From NCBI GenBank assembly GCA_001643675.2, contig LSRY02000009.1:815501-879500 (forward strand): DNA of 64,000 nt, read 5' to 3'. The notes beneath the pieces were generated by a model. It worked only from the letters and a program-made list of their open reading frames with translations. It was not told the origin of the DNA and ran no database searches. Both the position numbers and the translations under genes were made by a program. Positions 12,201-21,407 of this stretch are shown piece by piece. This stretch comes from Monocercomonoides exilis (lineage: Eukaryota > Preaxostyla > Oxymonadida > Polymastigidae). Numbering within the stretch: the stretch's first letter is position 1; each line of letters begins with the position of its first letter.

Positions 12201-12302
12201 TTTTCTTCAGTTTTGAATGAAGGATTGCAAACAAAGGAATTGGCAGCAGATATCAAAGGATTAATTACAGAAACAAATGTTATGTCGCCTTTATCTGAAT
12301 AA
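9228..12302 (+). CDS. Type I membrane surface protein with duplicated beta-helix-like ectodomain (1024 aa)
   Basis: A single exon. Residues 1-17 form a hydrophobic signal peptide ending S-T-Y-A-Q. The ectodomain holds two related halves: each starts with a YVK-S-G strand motif (about residues 26 and 397) and continues with I-I-I-E-G, G-N-x-E-V-A-I-x-CD, KYLAF-x-FP and a C-R-F element. The alternating strand/Cys/Asn pattern fits a right-handed parallel beta-helix (pectin-lyase-like fold); this is inferred from pattern. A Gly/Asp/Lys-rich linker (about 763-795) precedes a single transmembrane helix (about 798-823, W-W-I-I-V-I-V-V-G...). A basic then acidic cytoplasmic tail of about 200 residues includes a poly-Glu tract and a Ser-rich stretch. 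It is probably a plasma-membrane adhesin or recognition protein. It looks intact, and the ATG used gives a perfect signal peptide. Confidence 0.88.
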   Translation: MFWGLILFQISVSTYAQEEPSNPQTVYVKQSGNESYSGLEIGKEKQSLKSAYGLLDVYNACDMKIVYDANPLIAEAVEFNLQRIITIEGWKSDGSGNIEVAINCDVRPGSELFVFNCDATLKYLAFHFPTTLKNKDEEDVSFNLIAGRNESLSIRYCRFIPPKADGVNFDISLAYALGGTLTMESVECFDEANTMKLNFEPFVTDECETVILSNFTLKKVETRSHSVIWIHSRTNMKCDLTLNGTTFSECISRSYGILYFDADGGENTFSVGDGGVTSFSSCSCDYFHSTGGIYLRIPTIESANQLKWPKEGRNLIFEKCSAGKGELIRNTGLFLEMANDSLFEEIAFAMKKSFAADYTRRGNKWNIAGMGKNNYEEIDFVSKYFDPLLPPSQNISKIYVKSGITGNGESLENPIDSLKEANELLGMIAREDTFGIAILKSNDPIQAEEILFSKSRGIIIEGVNSNGNGNVEVAIDCDAIASRALFTCEKEVEFKYLAFNFPSSGDKWISLIFGNEMSPSLTISNCRFVRTRAQLSEGGIVTCAEADDSAVGSLVSAISGKVTMNNVSCTDDSICISFIFSPFYFEGTSEISLNGLEVSNVNERNGATITIKDGNSTFSTVNIEGLNMNEVNSAYGDAAGLEIYLHSEESTVSIGRQSRCTFKSCTAPIGIAGVMYIWMAKIKPNLQLPSAGNLDIDSSNTVGPTSKPTSLFIESEGIDEFCKQENVFQFADAFEGSTAGWIMGRKNNQSASEDLYEKYLKWKGEGPKGDDPKEDDPKDKEDKGGDGGNEGNGEEEKPFAWWIIVIVVGVVAVVAVACVILIVMKKKRSSKNRINVEDEENESEGKERKERKGGKGGKGRRNKKRTKRGGTLEEGRPAKNFAVDADSDGSSRKTDDCNDGNNPNGTLEAEYETKEEEEEEEEDRTKKNGEKEANWKGNENASVRQHLDNVKQNINETLEQFEQKEQKEKNGSAIAAKAVSHVLSSTSSSSSFSSVLNEGLQTKELAADIKGLITETNVMSPLSE

Positions 12303-13264
12303 CCAAAGGGGAATATATTAAAATGGCCGAGGAAGATATCAAAGAGAATGCCTTCAAAGAAGAAGAAGAAAGAAAGAAAGAAAAAGAAGGAAAAAAGAAG
12401 AATTTGAAGAGTATAAATGAGTTTAAATTAAAATACATATGATTTTAATAATTATTATAGAATCGCTTTTATTATTTACTCATATTTTTCTTTTTTCCTT
12501 CTATTTTTAAATTTTTTATTTTTATTTTTATTCAAATCCTGAATTGCATTCTCTTTGATTATTTTCCAGTTTTCAAAAGAAATCTTAGACTTTTTAACTT
12601 TATTTATTTTTAAATCTGAATTTATTTTTATTTTTATCTTATCTTTATCTTTATTTCAAATATTTTATGATTTTCTCATTGAAATATCAATTGATATTTT
12701 TTGGGAAGCTCTTCATTGCATTTGCGATGAAACAAGTTTTTTTTTTTTGCTTTCATTTCTTTAACTTCTTATTTTTCTTTATCTTTTTTTTCTTCTCTTT
12801 CTTCATTATATTACTGATTTGTTACAAAATGCTACAACTTTTTTGAAAGTTGTAAGTATTTTTTTCTTGTTTCTTTGGTTTGAAATTGCATTTTTCTTCT
12901 CTTTTGAAATTTAAAAAACACTTTTTTATTTTCTCTCTCTTTTTTTTTATTGAAATGGCTTTTGTAATTAAACTTCTGTGTCACTTATCTCGTCTCATCT
13001 CATCTCATTCATTCGTTCATTCATTCGATTTGATGTTCATTTTTTCAAATGACTCTAACTTTACAAAACAATTTTGCTTATTCCGATTGGAAATCAATAA
13101 AGATATTTTTCCACTTTTTCATTCAAATTCATTCAACAAAAGAAATACTTTTTTTGAATGATTTGTGAAGCAATTTGTGAAGTGTGTATTGGAAAATTGA
13201 GATGATAATCTTATTTCTCATTATTCTCGCCAAATAATAATAGACTTTGCTTTTATTTCATAGT
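12303..13264. other. AT-rich gene-free stretch
   Basis: T-rich sequence with no supportable gene. Short frames at 12555 and 12880 (+) are Phe/Leu/Ile/Ser-rich products of the base composition. Confidence 0.5.
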
Positions 13265-13317
13265 TATTCTCTTTCTCTCTTTCTCTTTCTTTCTTTCTCT
13301 TTATTTATTTCTTTCTT

Positions 13318-13395
<78 letters not shown>
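13265..13395. repeat. (CT)n microsatellite
   Basis: CTTT units grading into a pure (CT)n run of about 75 bases, ending at 13395. The 144-codon frame that crosses it (13247-13681, +) starts as Ser/Leu repeats and was not accepted as a gene. Confidence 0.95.
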
Positions 13396-13398
<3 letters not shown>

Positions 13399-13509
13399 CT
13401 TCATGCATTCTTCGCGCATCCAGCCACAACAACAACAACAAGAAAAAGAAGAGGAAGAAGAAGAGGAACGCGAAGAAGATAATGACCAAGAAGGAAAAAA
13501 TACATATAA

Positions 13510-13839
13510 TTACATTTGCCGAGGAGGTGCATATGAAAACAATGATAGCTTAGACGAAGGCGATGAAGAAGAAGACGAAGATCTTATCGAGATGTCATAT
13601 GTTGGATATATTCTATCAGAAGATATTCTCAACATCACAACCTCATTCTCTGCTCCAGCAAGCCAAGCTTTGACGATATAGCCCAAAGACGAGGGTAAAG
13701 TGTCTTTTTATAAATTCTTTTCATCTCCAATCGCAGTGAAAATATCGGGTCCATTCTCATCGTCTTGCTCTGCAAAGATAAGATTGTCAATTTCAACAAC
13801 AAGTCTGATTTCTGCACTTTGAGGATACGGATAGAAACG
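13510..13839 (-). pseudogene. Coding relic, flank duplication copy 1
   Basis: Minus-strand frame from 13839 to 13510 reads coherently for about 110 codons, broken by one in-frame TAA near its middle (about 13712). The first half includes Y-P-Y-P-Q-S-A-E, L-V-V-E-I-D-N-L-I-F and E-Q-D-D-E-N-G. A related segment occurs at 18845-19105, in the same position and orientation relative to the next helical-family gene, with E-Q-D-N-E-K-G. The parent protein was not recognised. The match between the two copies is what supports this being an old coding segment that was duplicated with its neighbour. Confidence 0.5.
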
Positions 13840-14310
13840 TCTTCACATTATATAGATAAATACAAAATACACACATGATGATATTTTCATTCAAAATTTA
13901 AATTGTTGCATTTCGTTGTTCTTCCGATTACCAAAAATAAACAGAATGAATTTCATCACTCGCAATGTTTTTCCAGTGATTGACGTTAGCATACAAAATA
14001 ATACAATTGATTCTGAAGGATAGATTCATTCGCTGATCTCTCATCTTTCCAATGGATAATCTCGTTCAAAGAAAACAATTTGATCATTGAATCCATAACA
14101 AATAAAGAAAAATCGAAAAAGCGTTGCATTTCTTTAAAATCCTTGGCCAGAATGTCAACAAAAGAAAAAACAGTATGAGCACACGTGTTTTATTTGATTG
14201 TTTTGAGTTTTTATTTTTCAACAATTTCTTCTGTTCGATCATATGCGAATTCAATGTGAATGGCTGAAATATTATTGCTTTCATGAACAATTTTTTTAAA
14301 AAAGAAAAAA
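13840..14310. other. Duplicated 5' flank of the helical-family gene
   Basis: No gene. The last 350 bases are recognisably similar to 19110-19470. For example, a block near 14060-14105 with 'ttgaatccataacaaataa' aligns with 'tgaatccattataaataaa' near 19350-19370. This indicates that copies B and C were duplicated together with their upstream sequence. Confidence 0.5.
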
Positions 14311-15724
14311 ATGCAGGACACAGACAACACAAAAATGTTCAATAGTTTGCAATTGTTGTGCAAGTGAATATTTGCTTATTGCATTTTTTCTTTGTTTTTT
14401 ATTGAAGAATTGTTAGACGAGCTTGGAGATTGCAATGAGGAAGAGCAGAAGCAAAAAATCATTGAAATGAACAAAGCTATTGATGGAATGAACAAAGAAG
14501 AATTTAATTCTATTTTTTCAAAGGAAGTGTTCAATAAAATGGACGAAGTGATTGAAGAAGAGAAATTATCTTTGAAGAATATCATTCTGTTACTGAAGCA
14601 TGTTGGATATTGTAAAGTGCTAAAATGCTTTGAAATTTTAGTATTTTGTTATTCCGCTTTACACCTAAGAATTGTTATGATGATTGCTGACGAAAATGAA
14701 AAAAAAGAAGAAAAGAACAAAAAGCTTCTAATTGATCTTTGCGAGTGCTATCTTTTGCTAATCTACTATCCTTCACATGAATTAATATCAACTTGTGTGC
14801 CTTGTCTCCTGAAAGCTGCCTCGAAGAAAGAGGAAGATGAAGAAACACAAAAAGAAGTGGAAATTGCGTTATTGGCTTTGAGCAATACTGGACATCAAGT
14901 TTGAATATTTCCTTTATATTTTGATATTATTTATTTTTTCTTTTTTTAAATAGTTTATCGGACAAGAACTGTATTTAAATGAAATCCAAGAGATAATCCT
15001 GTATCATCAGGAATATCAGAATCTGACACGACTTGCCTATCAATCTACTTGGCAGTTTTTGAAAAGCCGATTATTCAACAACCGATGTTTGAAAAAAGTG
15101 ATTGAGGATGATCTTCATTTTGTGGAAGAGGCAACAAGAGAGTTGGACGAACTGAGAATTCTTATTGATTGGAAGAGAGCAGAAAAGAAGATATTCGAAA
15201 ATAAAACGAAAGAAGTGGTTGTTTTGAATAGATGGCTCCGAACATTGGACTCTTGCTTCAATTTATCCGAATTTCTGAAAATGGAAAATGTTGGGTTGGA
15301 TCGTTGCATTATTGAGTTATGCAGAGCATCGAGAGAATATGAAAGAGGAATAAATGAAACTTGTCTTTCGATTCTTCAGAAATCTGCGGAGCTTGGAGTT
15401 ATTGGAGCTGATGCACTATTAAAGGCAGGAGTTGCAAATCTGATTTCAGAGGAACTTCAGCGGTCAACTTTGGATGCCACAATGAAACGCAATTACTTTA
15501 TATTATTTTCGAAAATTCGGATTATATTGAAAAATTATTTTGATTTTTTTGATGTCGATAAAGCGAAAAGAAAGGAAATAAATATGGAGTTTTATGAAAA
15601 ATTGGAAGAAAATGGATATGAGGATTTAATCACAAGCTTTTATAAAACAATTTCTATTTTAGAAAGATCATATTTTTCTGCTGACTTTTCATATGAATTG
15701 ACTGATTGTTTCGTGATTGTTTGA
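14311..15724 (+). CDS. Unknown helical family protein, copy B (3 exons, 431 aa)
   Basis: Spliced model: exon 1 at 14311-14344, exon 2 at 14408-14898, exon 3 at 14954-15724. Introns are 63 nt (GTTTGCA...TTGAAG, phase 1) and 55 nt (GTTTGAA...AAATAG, phase 0), at the same positions and phases as in copy A. The CDS is 1,296 nt and closes in frame. Exon 1 is very short: it encodes eleven residues ending K-M-F-N before the junction codon. Its ATG at 14311 is the first after an in-frame TGA. Landmarks are conserved: E-Q-K-Q-K, LLKHVGYC, DLCECY, CVPCLLKAASKKE, EVEIALLAL, ELYLNEI, NLTRLAYQS and GYED near the C-terminus. The N-terminal T-x-T-E-K block of copy A is missing, so exon 1 may be slightly mis-modelled. 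Function unknown; no targeting signal or membrane segment. Confidence 0.8.
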
Positions 15725-16645
15725 AGAAATGCGATGTGCAATATTTCGAAACAAAGAAATATTTTTCTTTCTTTCTATCTTTCTTCTTTTTTGTAAAACT
15801 GTTCAACAAATTTTAGGGAATATTTTATTTTATTAGTCAAATGATTTTTTATGGATTGCAATTTGAATTATGAAAATGTAAATGTTTGAGAACATGAGTT
15901 TATTTCATTTTGTAACTCAAAAGTTATGTTCTATTATTTTTATTTTTTTTTATTTTTTTTTTTTTTTTTTTTTTTTTGTTTCTGAAAAGAAAGAGGATGC
16001 TGACAAATAACGAATTCCAATAATTAGGAATATCGAGTAATTGAGAAAGAATAGTGAAAAGTCTAAAAACAAAAATAATTACAAACAAACAAAAACATCA
16101 TTTAGTAATTTCTTAACATATAGTTATTCTTTCGAAAGTTTACGTGAAAATACTCAGAAACATTTATCTTTTTTTCAACTTATAAAATTTTATTGTTTTT
16201 CGCTTCGGCTTCTCTGCATTGAGACAAAAACAAGAATTTTTGGAAAAAATATTCAATCAAAAGAGCAATGAGTTTCAGCACAATAAATAAGTTAATCTGT
16301 GACTTTTTCTTTTATTGCTTCAAGCTTACAAACAAATGCAAAAGTCAAAATTATTTCACAAGAAGAAATCCAATTTATCTTTTTCAGAAAAAAAAACTCT
16401 ATGCTTATAAAATATCCAAAAAATCTAAAAATATAATCTTGAAATTAAAAAAAGCAAAGACAACAAATCCATTCAACGCACAAAAAAGTTCATTTCAAAA
16501 CATCAATCTTATCCGGTTCATTTAAATGTGCCATTCAATTTCAACTATTCAAAAAAGAAATAAAATGTATTTTATATTAATACCAATCCAAGAAATTGGA
16601 GAAGCTTAATCAAAAAGAGTTTGAGAAAAATAATGAAAATCTTTT
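15725..16645. other. AT-rich gene-free stretch with poly-T
   Basis: No supportable gene. It contains a poly-T run at about 15946-15977 and Lys/Asn-rich short frames that reflect AT content. Confidence 0.5.
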
Positions 16646-17840
16646 CTAAAGAAGCGAAGAAGAAAACAGCAAAAGAATTAAACCTAAAACGATGCTTATC
16701 TTATGTGGAATATTCACGTGAAATGATCCTCCAACGTCTCCACGAGTCTCAACAGTTGCAGAGAAGAAAAGAGCAGCCAAGTGATCTTTCGTTGAAAGTT
16801 TGGATGAAATTGCAACGCGATATGTGTCTCTGATAGCAAGAGGAACAGAGTTTGAAGTTGCTTCAAAATGATCAGAAAGGCTTGCAGTACTGGCATCTGC
16901 GTAATAATCAACTGCGCTATCAGAAGAATGTTCCAGCTTCTCTTGATCTTTAACAAGCCAATACTCAATTTCACTTGAGTCCTTTGAATTCAGAGGCGAT
17001 ACACCCCATCCAAGCACAGTAACCGAGCGGGTGATCTTTTCGTTTGCGTCCTTTGAGTTTGGAGTGAATGCATTTGCATTTTCTGCTGTATTATCATTTT
17101 CTCCGAGAACAGACATTTCGTAATTCCATCCTGCGATTAAAGTGTCGATTTCTTTTTGTTCAACGGTGAATGTGATAACGCATGGTCCATGTTTCATAAT
17201 GTATCCCTTCAACTCCTCTGTTGATGCATCCACAACTTTCACAAATGCCAATTGATCTCCATTTTGCACAACCAAAGAGCTGTTAACGGCATTTACCTCA
17301 AAAGCATCTGATTTGCTTGAGCAGATGCCTCAGTTATTCGACGCATATTTTTTCGCTCAAGCATGAATTCTTATCACGTGTTACTAAATTGTCTATTCGA
17401 CCGGCTGTGTCTGATGTGCAGCGAATTTGGCATTTCTTTACAATTCGTAGAGAGCCATCGAGGCAATCAATCCCAACAAAGCAGTGCTTCACTACAGACG
17501 AAAGAGCTGTGAGCCCAATGCCCTTGCACGACGAGGAGGGCTCTCTGCTTTCTCCTCTTTTGTTGAACAACTCTGGCAGACAAGAAAGAGAATAATGAAG
17601 AGAAATTGATTGGTTGGCTCTGAAATGCGCAAAGAGTGAGAAGGATATCGCATCTGCAGCTGATCTCAATTGGGACGTGGACACTTTGTGGCAAGAAGAA
17701 TCAAGTGTTGTGAAAAGACGGAAATATGGGTGGAAGAAGAGCTCATATTCTGACATCACAGAATTGTTCACTGGAAATGCAGAAGCTCCTTGATTATTCC
17801 AAAGAAAAGGCTTTTGCTGAGAAGAAAATATTTTGTGCAT
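16646..17840 (-). pseudogene. Papain-like cysteine-protease homologue, broken and catalytically degenerate
   Basis: Two minus-strand blocks make one protein: 17840-17343 (N-terminal) and 17310-16646 (C-terminal). The layout follows papain/cathepsin-type enzymes: a D-S-S-C-H-K-V-S-T-S block in the place of the Q-x-C-G-S-C-W motif, a spaced Cys-rich segment (S-S-C-K-G-I-G), then HGPCVITF, S-V-T-V-L-G-W-G and E-Y-W-L-V-K-D. The residue normally His before the V-x-G-W-G strand is Arg or Ser here, and the Asn of the V-K-N-S-W motif is Asp. A mature active site is therefore not expected. The C-terminus has a short hydrophobic segment (I-V-L-G-L-I-L-L-L-F), as in anchored proteins. The blocks are separated by an in-frame TAA (17340-17342 region) and a frame change with no convincing intron. 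I read this as a pseudogene of a protease-like family; the assignment is moderate and is based on motif spacing only. Confidence 0.5.
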
Positions 17841-17862
17841 TTGAAATCTGTTTAATGAAGTT

Positions 17863-18704
17863 GTGGATTCAAATGCAGAATTAATAGAAGAAGAAGAAGA
17901 AGAAGAAGAAGAAGAAGAAGAAGAAGAAGAAGAAGAAGAAGAAGAAGAAGAAGAAGAAGAAGAAGAAGAAGAAGAAGAAGAAGAAGAAGAAGAAGAAGAA
18001 GAAGAAGAAGAAGAAGAAGAAGAAGAAGACGAAGAAGAAGAAGGTGGAGAAGAAGAAGAAGAGGAAGAATACTATTGGCATATTGAAGCAGACGAAATGG
18101 GGCTGCCAAGGAAGGAAGGGACGCTCATCTTTCTGTGCTTGAAGGACATGGCTCATCGGCCTGTTTGATTATAATGAATCAAATGCCAACGAGATTGCGG
18201 ATGAGGAAGATAAATCCATATGAAAACGAAGAGAATGAGTTGGCTGTGCTTCAACAGAGAAGAGGAAGATGGATGGAAAGGTTGGCATTCATTCATCAAC
18301 ACTTATGATGCAGATGACAATGCTTCTGAAATGCATTCTATGATGCTCAACGCACAAAATTCAATGGACCATGCACAAACATAGAAGCTGAGCGAAACAA
18401 CAACTTCATTGAAAAACAAACGATGAAAACAAAAACCATCAAATTCTCTTTCATCGGCTGTGGAGATAAAGAAATCAAACTTCGAATGATAATCATCTTG
18501 CTCGCTCAAAATGGCTGTCCCTTCGAAGAATGAAATTCAGATGCAATTTGGCAGAATGCTGTTCAACTGCAAGCTAATATTCGACAATTGGATGTCTCGT
18601 AGTTGGCGTTTCTCCACTCTTTTGAAGCAAAAGCGGAATCAGAAATAGAAATTCGCAGCCTTCCATATCTGTCTGGCACAGTTCGAGAAACAGGAAAACT
18701 TTAA
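17863..18704 (+). pseudogene. Broken coding relic containing a long poly-Glu (GAA) tract
   Basis: A long poly-Glu frame leads into E-Y-Y-W-H-I-E-A-D-E-M-G-L-P-R-K-E-G, then needs frame changes to continue as W-L-I-G-L-F-D-Y-N-E, W-K-G-W-H-S-F-I-N-T-Y-D, and F-Y-D-A-Q-R-T-K-F-N-G-P-C. The last block is open from about 18331 to 18704 except for an in-frame TGA (after C-P-F-E-E, about 18530) and an in-frame TAG (after Q-L-D-V-S, about 18599). It ends S-G-T-V-R-E-T-G-K-L and a TAA. No ATG opens the frame. The family was not recognised. The steady amino-acid composition across the stops indicates a once-functional gene, now dead by at least two frameshifts and two stops. Confidence 0.65.
17888..18030. 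repeat. (GAA)n trinucleotide repeat
   Basis: Nearly perfect GAA/AGA/AAG triplet run of about 140 bases (roughly 47 units), the longest simple tract in the window's first half. It lies inside the dead coding relic and encodes poly-Glu on the + strand. Confidence 0.95.
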
Positions 18705-18844
18705 AAATATGAATGATATTTTGAACTTCTCTTTTTTTTCATTGAATTCTTGCCTTTTTTTTTGTGATAAATATCCTTCCCTCGATATTGCCAGCAAATA
18801 CCTTTGTCAAAAATATCACAAACTGCTCACCCTGCCTTATGTTA

Positions 18845-19105
18845 CTAAATTCTATATAATTTTGTGAAGATTTTGTCATTCACAGAATTCCATCTTCCTT
18901 TGTCTTCATTCAATAAAACAACAGTTAAATCTGTTTTCCCTCTTGCCCCAAATAAAAATCATATATCTTCCGTAACTTCATTTATTTTCCAATGTCTATA
19001 TAATAATCTGCTCCTTTCTCATTGTCTTGCTCAACAAAGCGGAGATTGGCCATTTCAACAATAACTCACATTCCTGCACTTTGGAAAGGATACGGATGGA
19101 AATAT
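18845..19105 (-). pseudogene. Coding relic, flank duplication copy 2
   Basis: Minus-strand sequence similar to the relic at 13510-13839: Y-P-x-Q-S-A, V-E-M-A-N-L-R-F-V-E-Q and D-N-E-K-G, with an in-frame TGA after the first block and a TAA after D-I-G-K. A third block in a shifted frame (L-T-V-V-L-L-N-E-D-K-G-R-W) reads to 18845. It lies about 450 bp upstream of helical-family copy C, just as copy 1 lies upstream of copy B. Confidence 0.5.
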
Positions 19106-19557
19106 CTTCACAACATATAGAACAACAAAAATTACATACATTATGTCTTTTTGTGTTATTAATCATATTGTTGCATTCCCCTTAGCCATCCAATTAACAA
19201 AACTCATCAGACAGAATTTAAAAATCGATGCATCTCCACCATTGTCTGTTATCTCCACAGGAAATAATATTCCTAGCTCTTCAGGAAATGTTCACTCACG
19301 GAATCTCAATCGGTGCATGAATAATCCAGTTCAAAGATAATTATTCGATCAATGAATCCATTATAAATAAAGACAAGAGATAAAGTGTTGATTTTCTTGA
19401 TAATTACTTGTTAAAAATATAACACTAAAAGGATGGAGTATGGGATCCAATTTTTATATTGACGATAAGATTTTATTGTGGATTTTAATTTTTTCTGTAA
19501 TGTTGTGTTTTGTTTTTCATGCAAATGTTCAAAATGAGAATTTTTGCTGATTGCAAC
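19106..19557. other. Duplicated 5' flank of helical-family copy C
   Basis: No gene. The stretch aligns loosely with 13840-14300, and the similarity is clearest around 19330-19375. Confidence 0.5.
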
Positions 19558-20990
19558 ATGGCTATGGAAATATGTGGGATAGCTGTCACCGAAAAGTTCA
19601 CTGGTTTGCATCCATTGTTATGTTTGAATTCCAGATGATTAGATATTCTTTTTTTCTATATTTTTATATTTGAAGAGTTGCTTTCTGAGCTTGAAGATTG
19701 CAATGATTACAAGCAGAAGCAAAAAGTCATTGAAATGAACAAAACTATTGATGGGATGAACGAAGAAGAATTTAGATCCATTTTCACGATTGAGATGTTT
19801 GACAAAATGGACAAAATGATAGAAGAAAAGAAAATGTCAATGAAAAATGCAATTTTGCTGCTGAATCATGTTGGATATAGCAATGTGCTGAAAAACATAT
19901 GGAATCTGAATTTTAAATATACTTTGTTGTACAAAAGATTTGAGAGGATGATTATTGAAGAGGAAAAGAAAGTAGAAAAGAATGAAAAGCTTCTTGCAAA
20001 TCTTTGTGAATGTTATATTTTACTTAGCAACCGGGTTAATTCGGAATTGATATTAATATGTGTGCCTTGCCTTCTGAAAGCTGCGTCTGTCAAAGAGGAA
20101 GATGAAGAAACACAAAAAGAAGTGGAAATTGCGTTATTGGCTTTGGGCAACATATACAAAAAAAATGAAGTATGCGCATTTTCACTTTCTTTTTGATGTC
20201 TTCACTTTTTTTCATTTTTTCTTTTAAGTTTATGTCTGAAGAATTGTATTTGAAGGAAATGAAAGAAATCATCCAACACCATCAGGAATATCACGATCTT
20301 ACTCGGCTTGCCTATCAGTCTGCTTGGGGTTTTTTGATAGAAAGATTATACAACGATGGAACGTTACAAATAATTATTGTGAATGAGCTGCATTTTGTGA
20401 GGGAAGCAGCAAGAGAACTGGAAGAACTGTCGAAATGTGTGGATTGTGAGAGAAAAGAAGAAGGTGGGGGAGAAAAAGTTAGGAAAGAAGTGGATGTAAT
20501 AGAGAGATGGCTTATGGTGATTATATCTTTTTTTTTCGAATGTGTATTGCCAAATGTGAAATTTGTTGAACTTATCAGCAGCGTTGGGAGTGTATTCCGA
20601 GTTGCAAAGGATAATTATGGAGGAATTTGTTATCTATGCATTTGTTCATTGAGAACAGCAGCGAGAAATAGAGCCGTGAAGATTGAAGACTTGTTGGAAA
20701 GCGAAGCTGTTGATGTTGCTTTAGAAGAGATTGCACAATCACGTGTGTTCGATAAACAAACTTCGGATTTGTTGGAATTTTTCAAAAGCCTTTGCGAAAG
20801 ATTGAAAGGAAGGATTGCAAAGAAGGAAGAGAAGGATAAGAAAAAAGAGTTGAAAAGGAAAGTGCATGAAAAGATGGAAGAAGAAGGATACGAAGATTGT
20901 ATCATCAGATTCAGTTGTTGCAAGATTAAAAAACTATTATATGAATTATTTTTAGTTGAAAATATTGATGATTTTTTTGTTTATTGCTGA
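19558..20990 (+). CDS. Unknown helical family protein, copy C (3 exons, about 433 aa)
   Basis: Spliced model: exon 1 at 19558-19603, exon 2 at 19676-20169, exon 3 at 20229-20990. Introns are 72 nt (GTTTGCA...TTGAAG, phase 1) and 59 nt (GTATGCG...TTTAAG, phase 0), matching copies A and B in position and phase. Exon 1 supplies the conserved A-V-T-E-K-F-T before the junction. Several in-frame ATGs precede it (19519, 19525, 19534, 19558, 19564) after a TAA at 19498; 19558 is a guess and the protein could start up to 13 residues earlier. Landmarks are L-L-S-E-L-E-D-C, LLNHVGYS, NLCECY, CVPCLLKAAS, EVEIALLALG, ELYLKEM, D-L-T-R-L-A-Y-Q-S and KDNYGGIC. The last 30 residues diverge from the other copies (Cys/Lys-rich) but remain open. 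It converges tail to tail with copy D 420 bp downstream. Function unknown. Confidence 0.82.
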
Positions 20991-21407
20991 TCCGTTGGCT
21001 TTTTGATTCATCCTGTGTTTTTGCCTTTGAACTTCATTTGATTTGAACAAAATACTTGTTCTTCTTTTTTTTCTGTTTTCAAGAAAAGTTAATTTTCTTT
21101 TTTTCGAAAAGCAACTTTATTCCACTTCTGGATTTGTTTTTTTTAAACATTTCAGATGCAATAAAGAGAGCTTTATTGATTTCTTCCAGGCATATTTCAT
21201 CTTCTTTTTCATCTTCTTCAAGAATACTAAATATTTAAAACAACCATTTGTGATTCCTTCCTCCTCCTTTCTTTCTTTCTTTTCTTTGTTGCTTTTCAAA
21301 GAAGCAAGTTGAAAACAGACAAAAAAAAAGGTTCAAATGCTTGCAAAATCAATAAATGAGAAAATATAAAGAAAGAGTTTTTGATTCGCAAAAATCAATG
21401 CAATTTC
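20991..21407. other. Convergent intergenic spacer
   Basis: About 420 bp between the 3' ends of copies C and D. The sequence is T-rich, and no gene or repeat was seen. Confidence 0.5.

Noticed and set aside
13247-13681. 144-codon + frame with a Ser/Leu start and an acidic end
   Set aside because: Half is encoded by the CT microsatellite, and the rest overlaps a minus-strand relic with better support.
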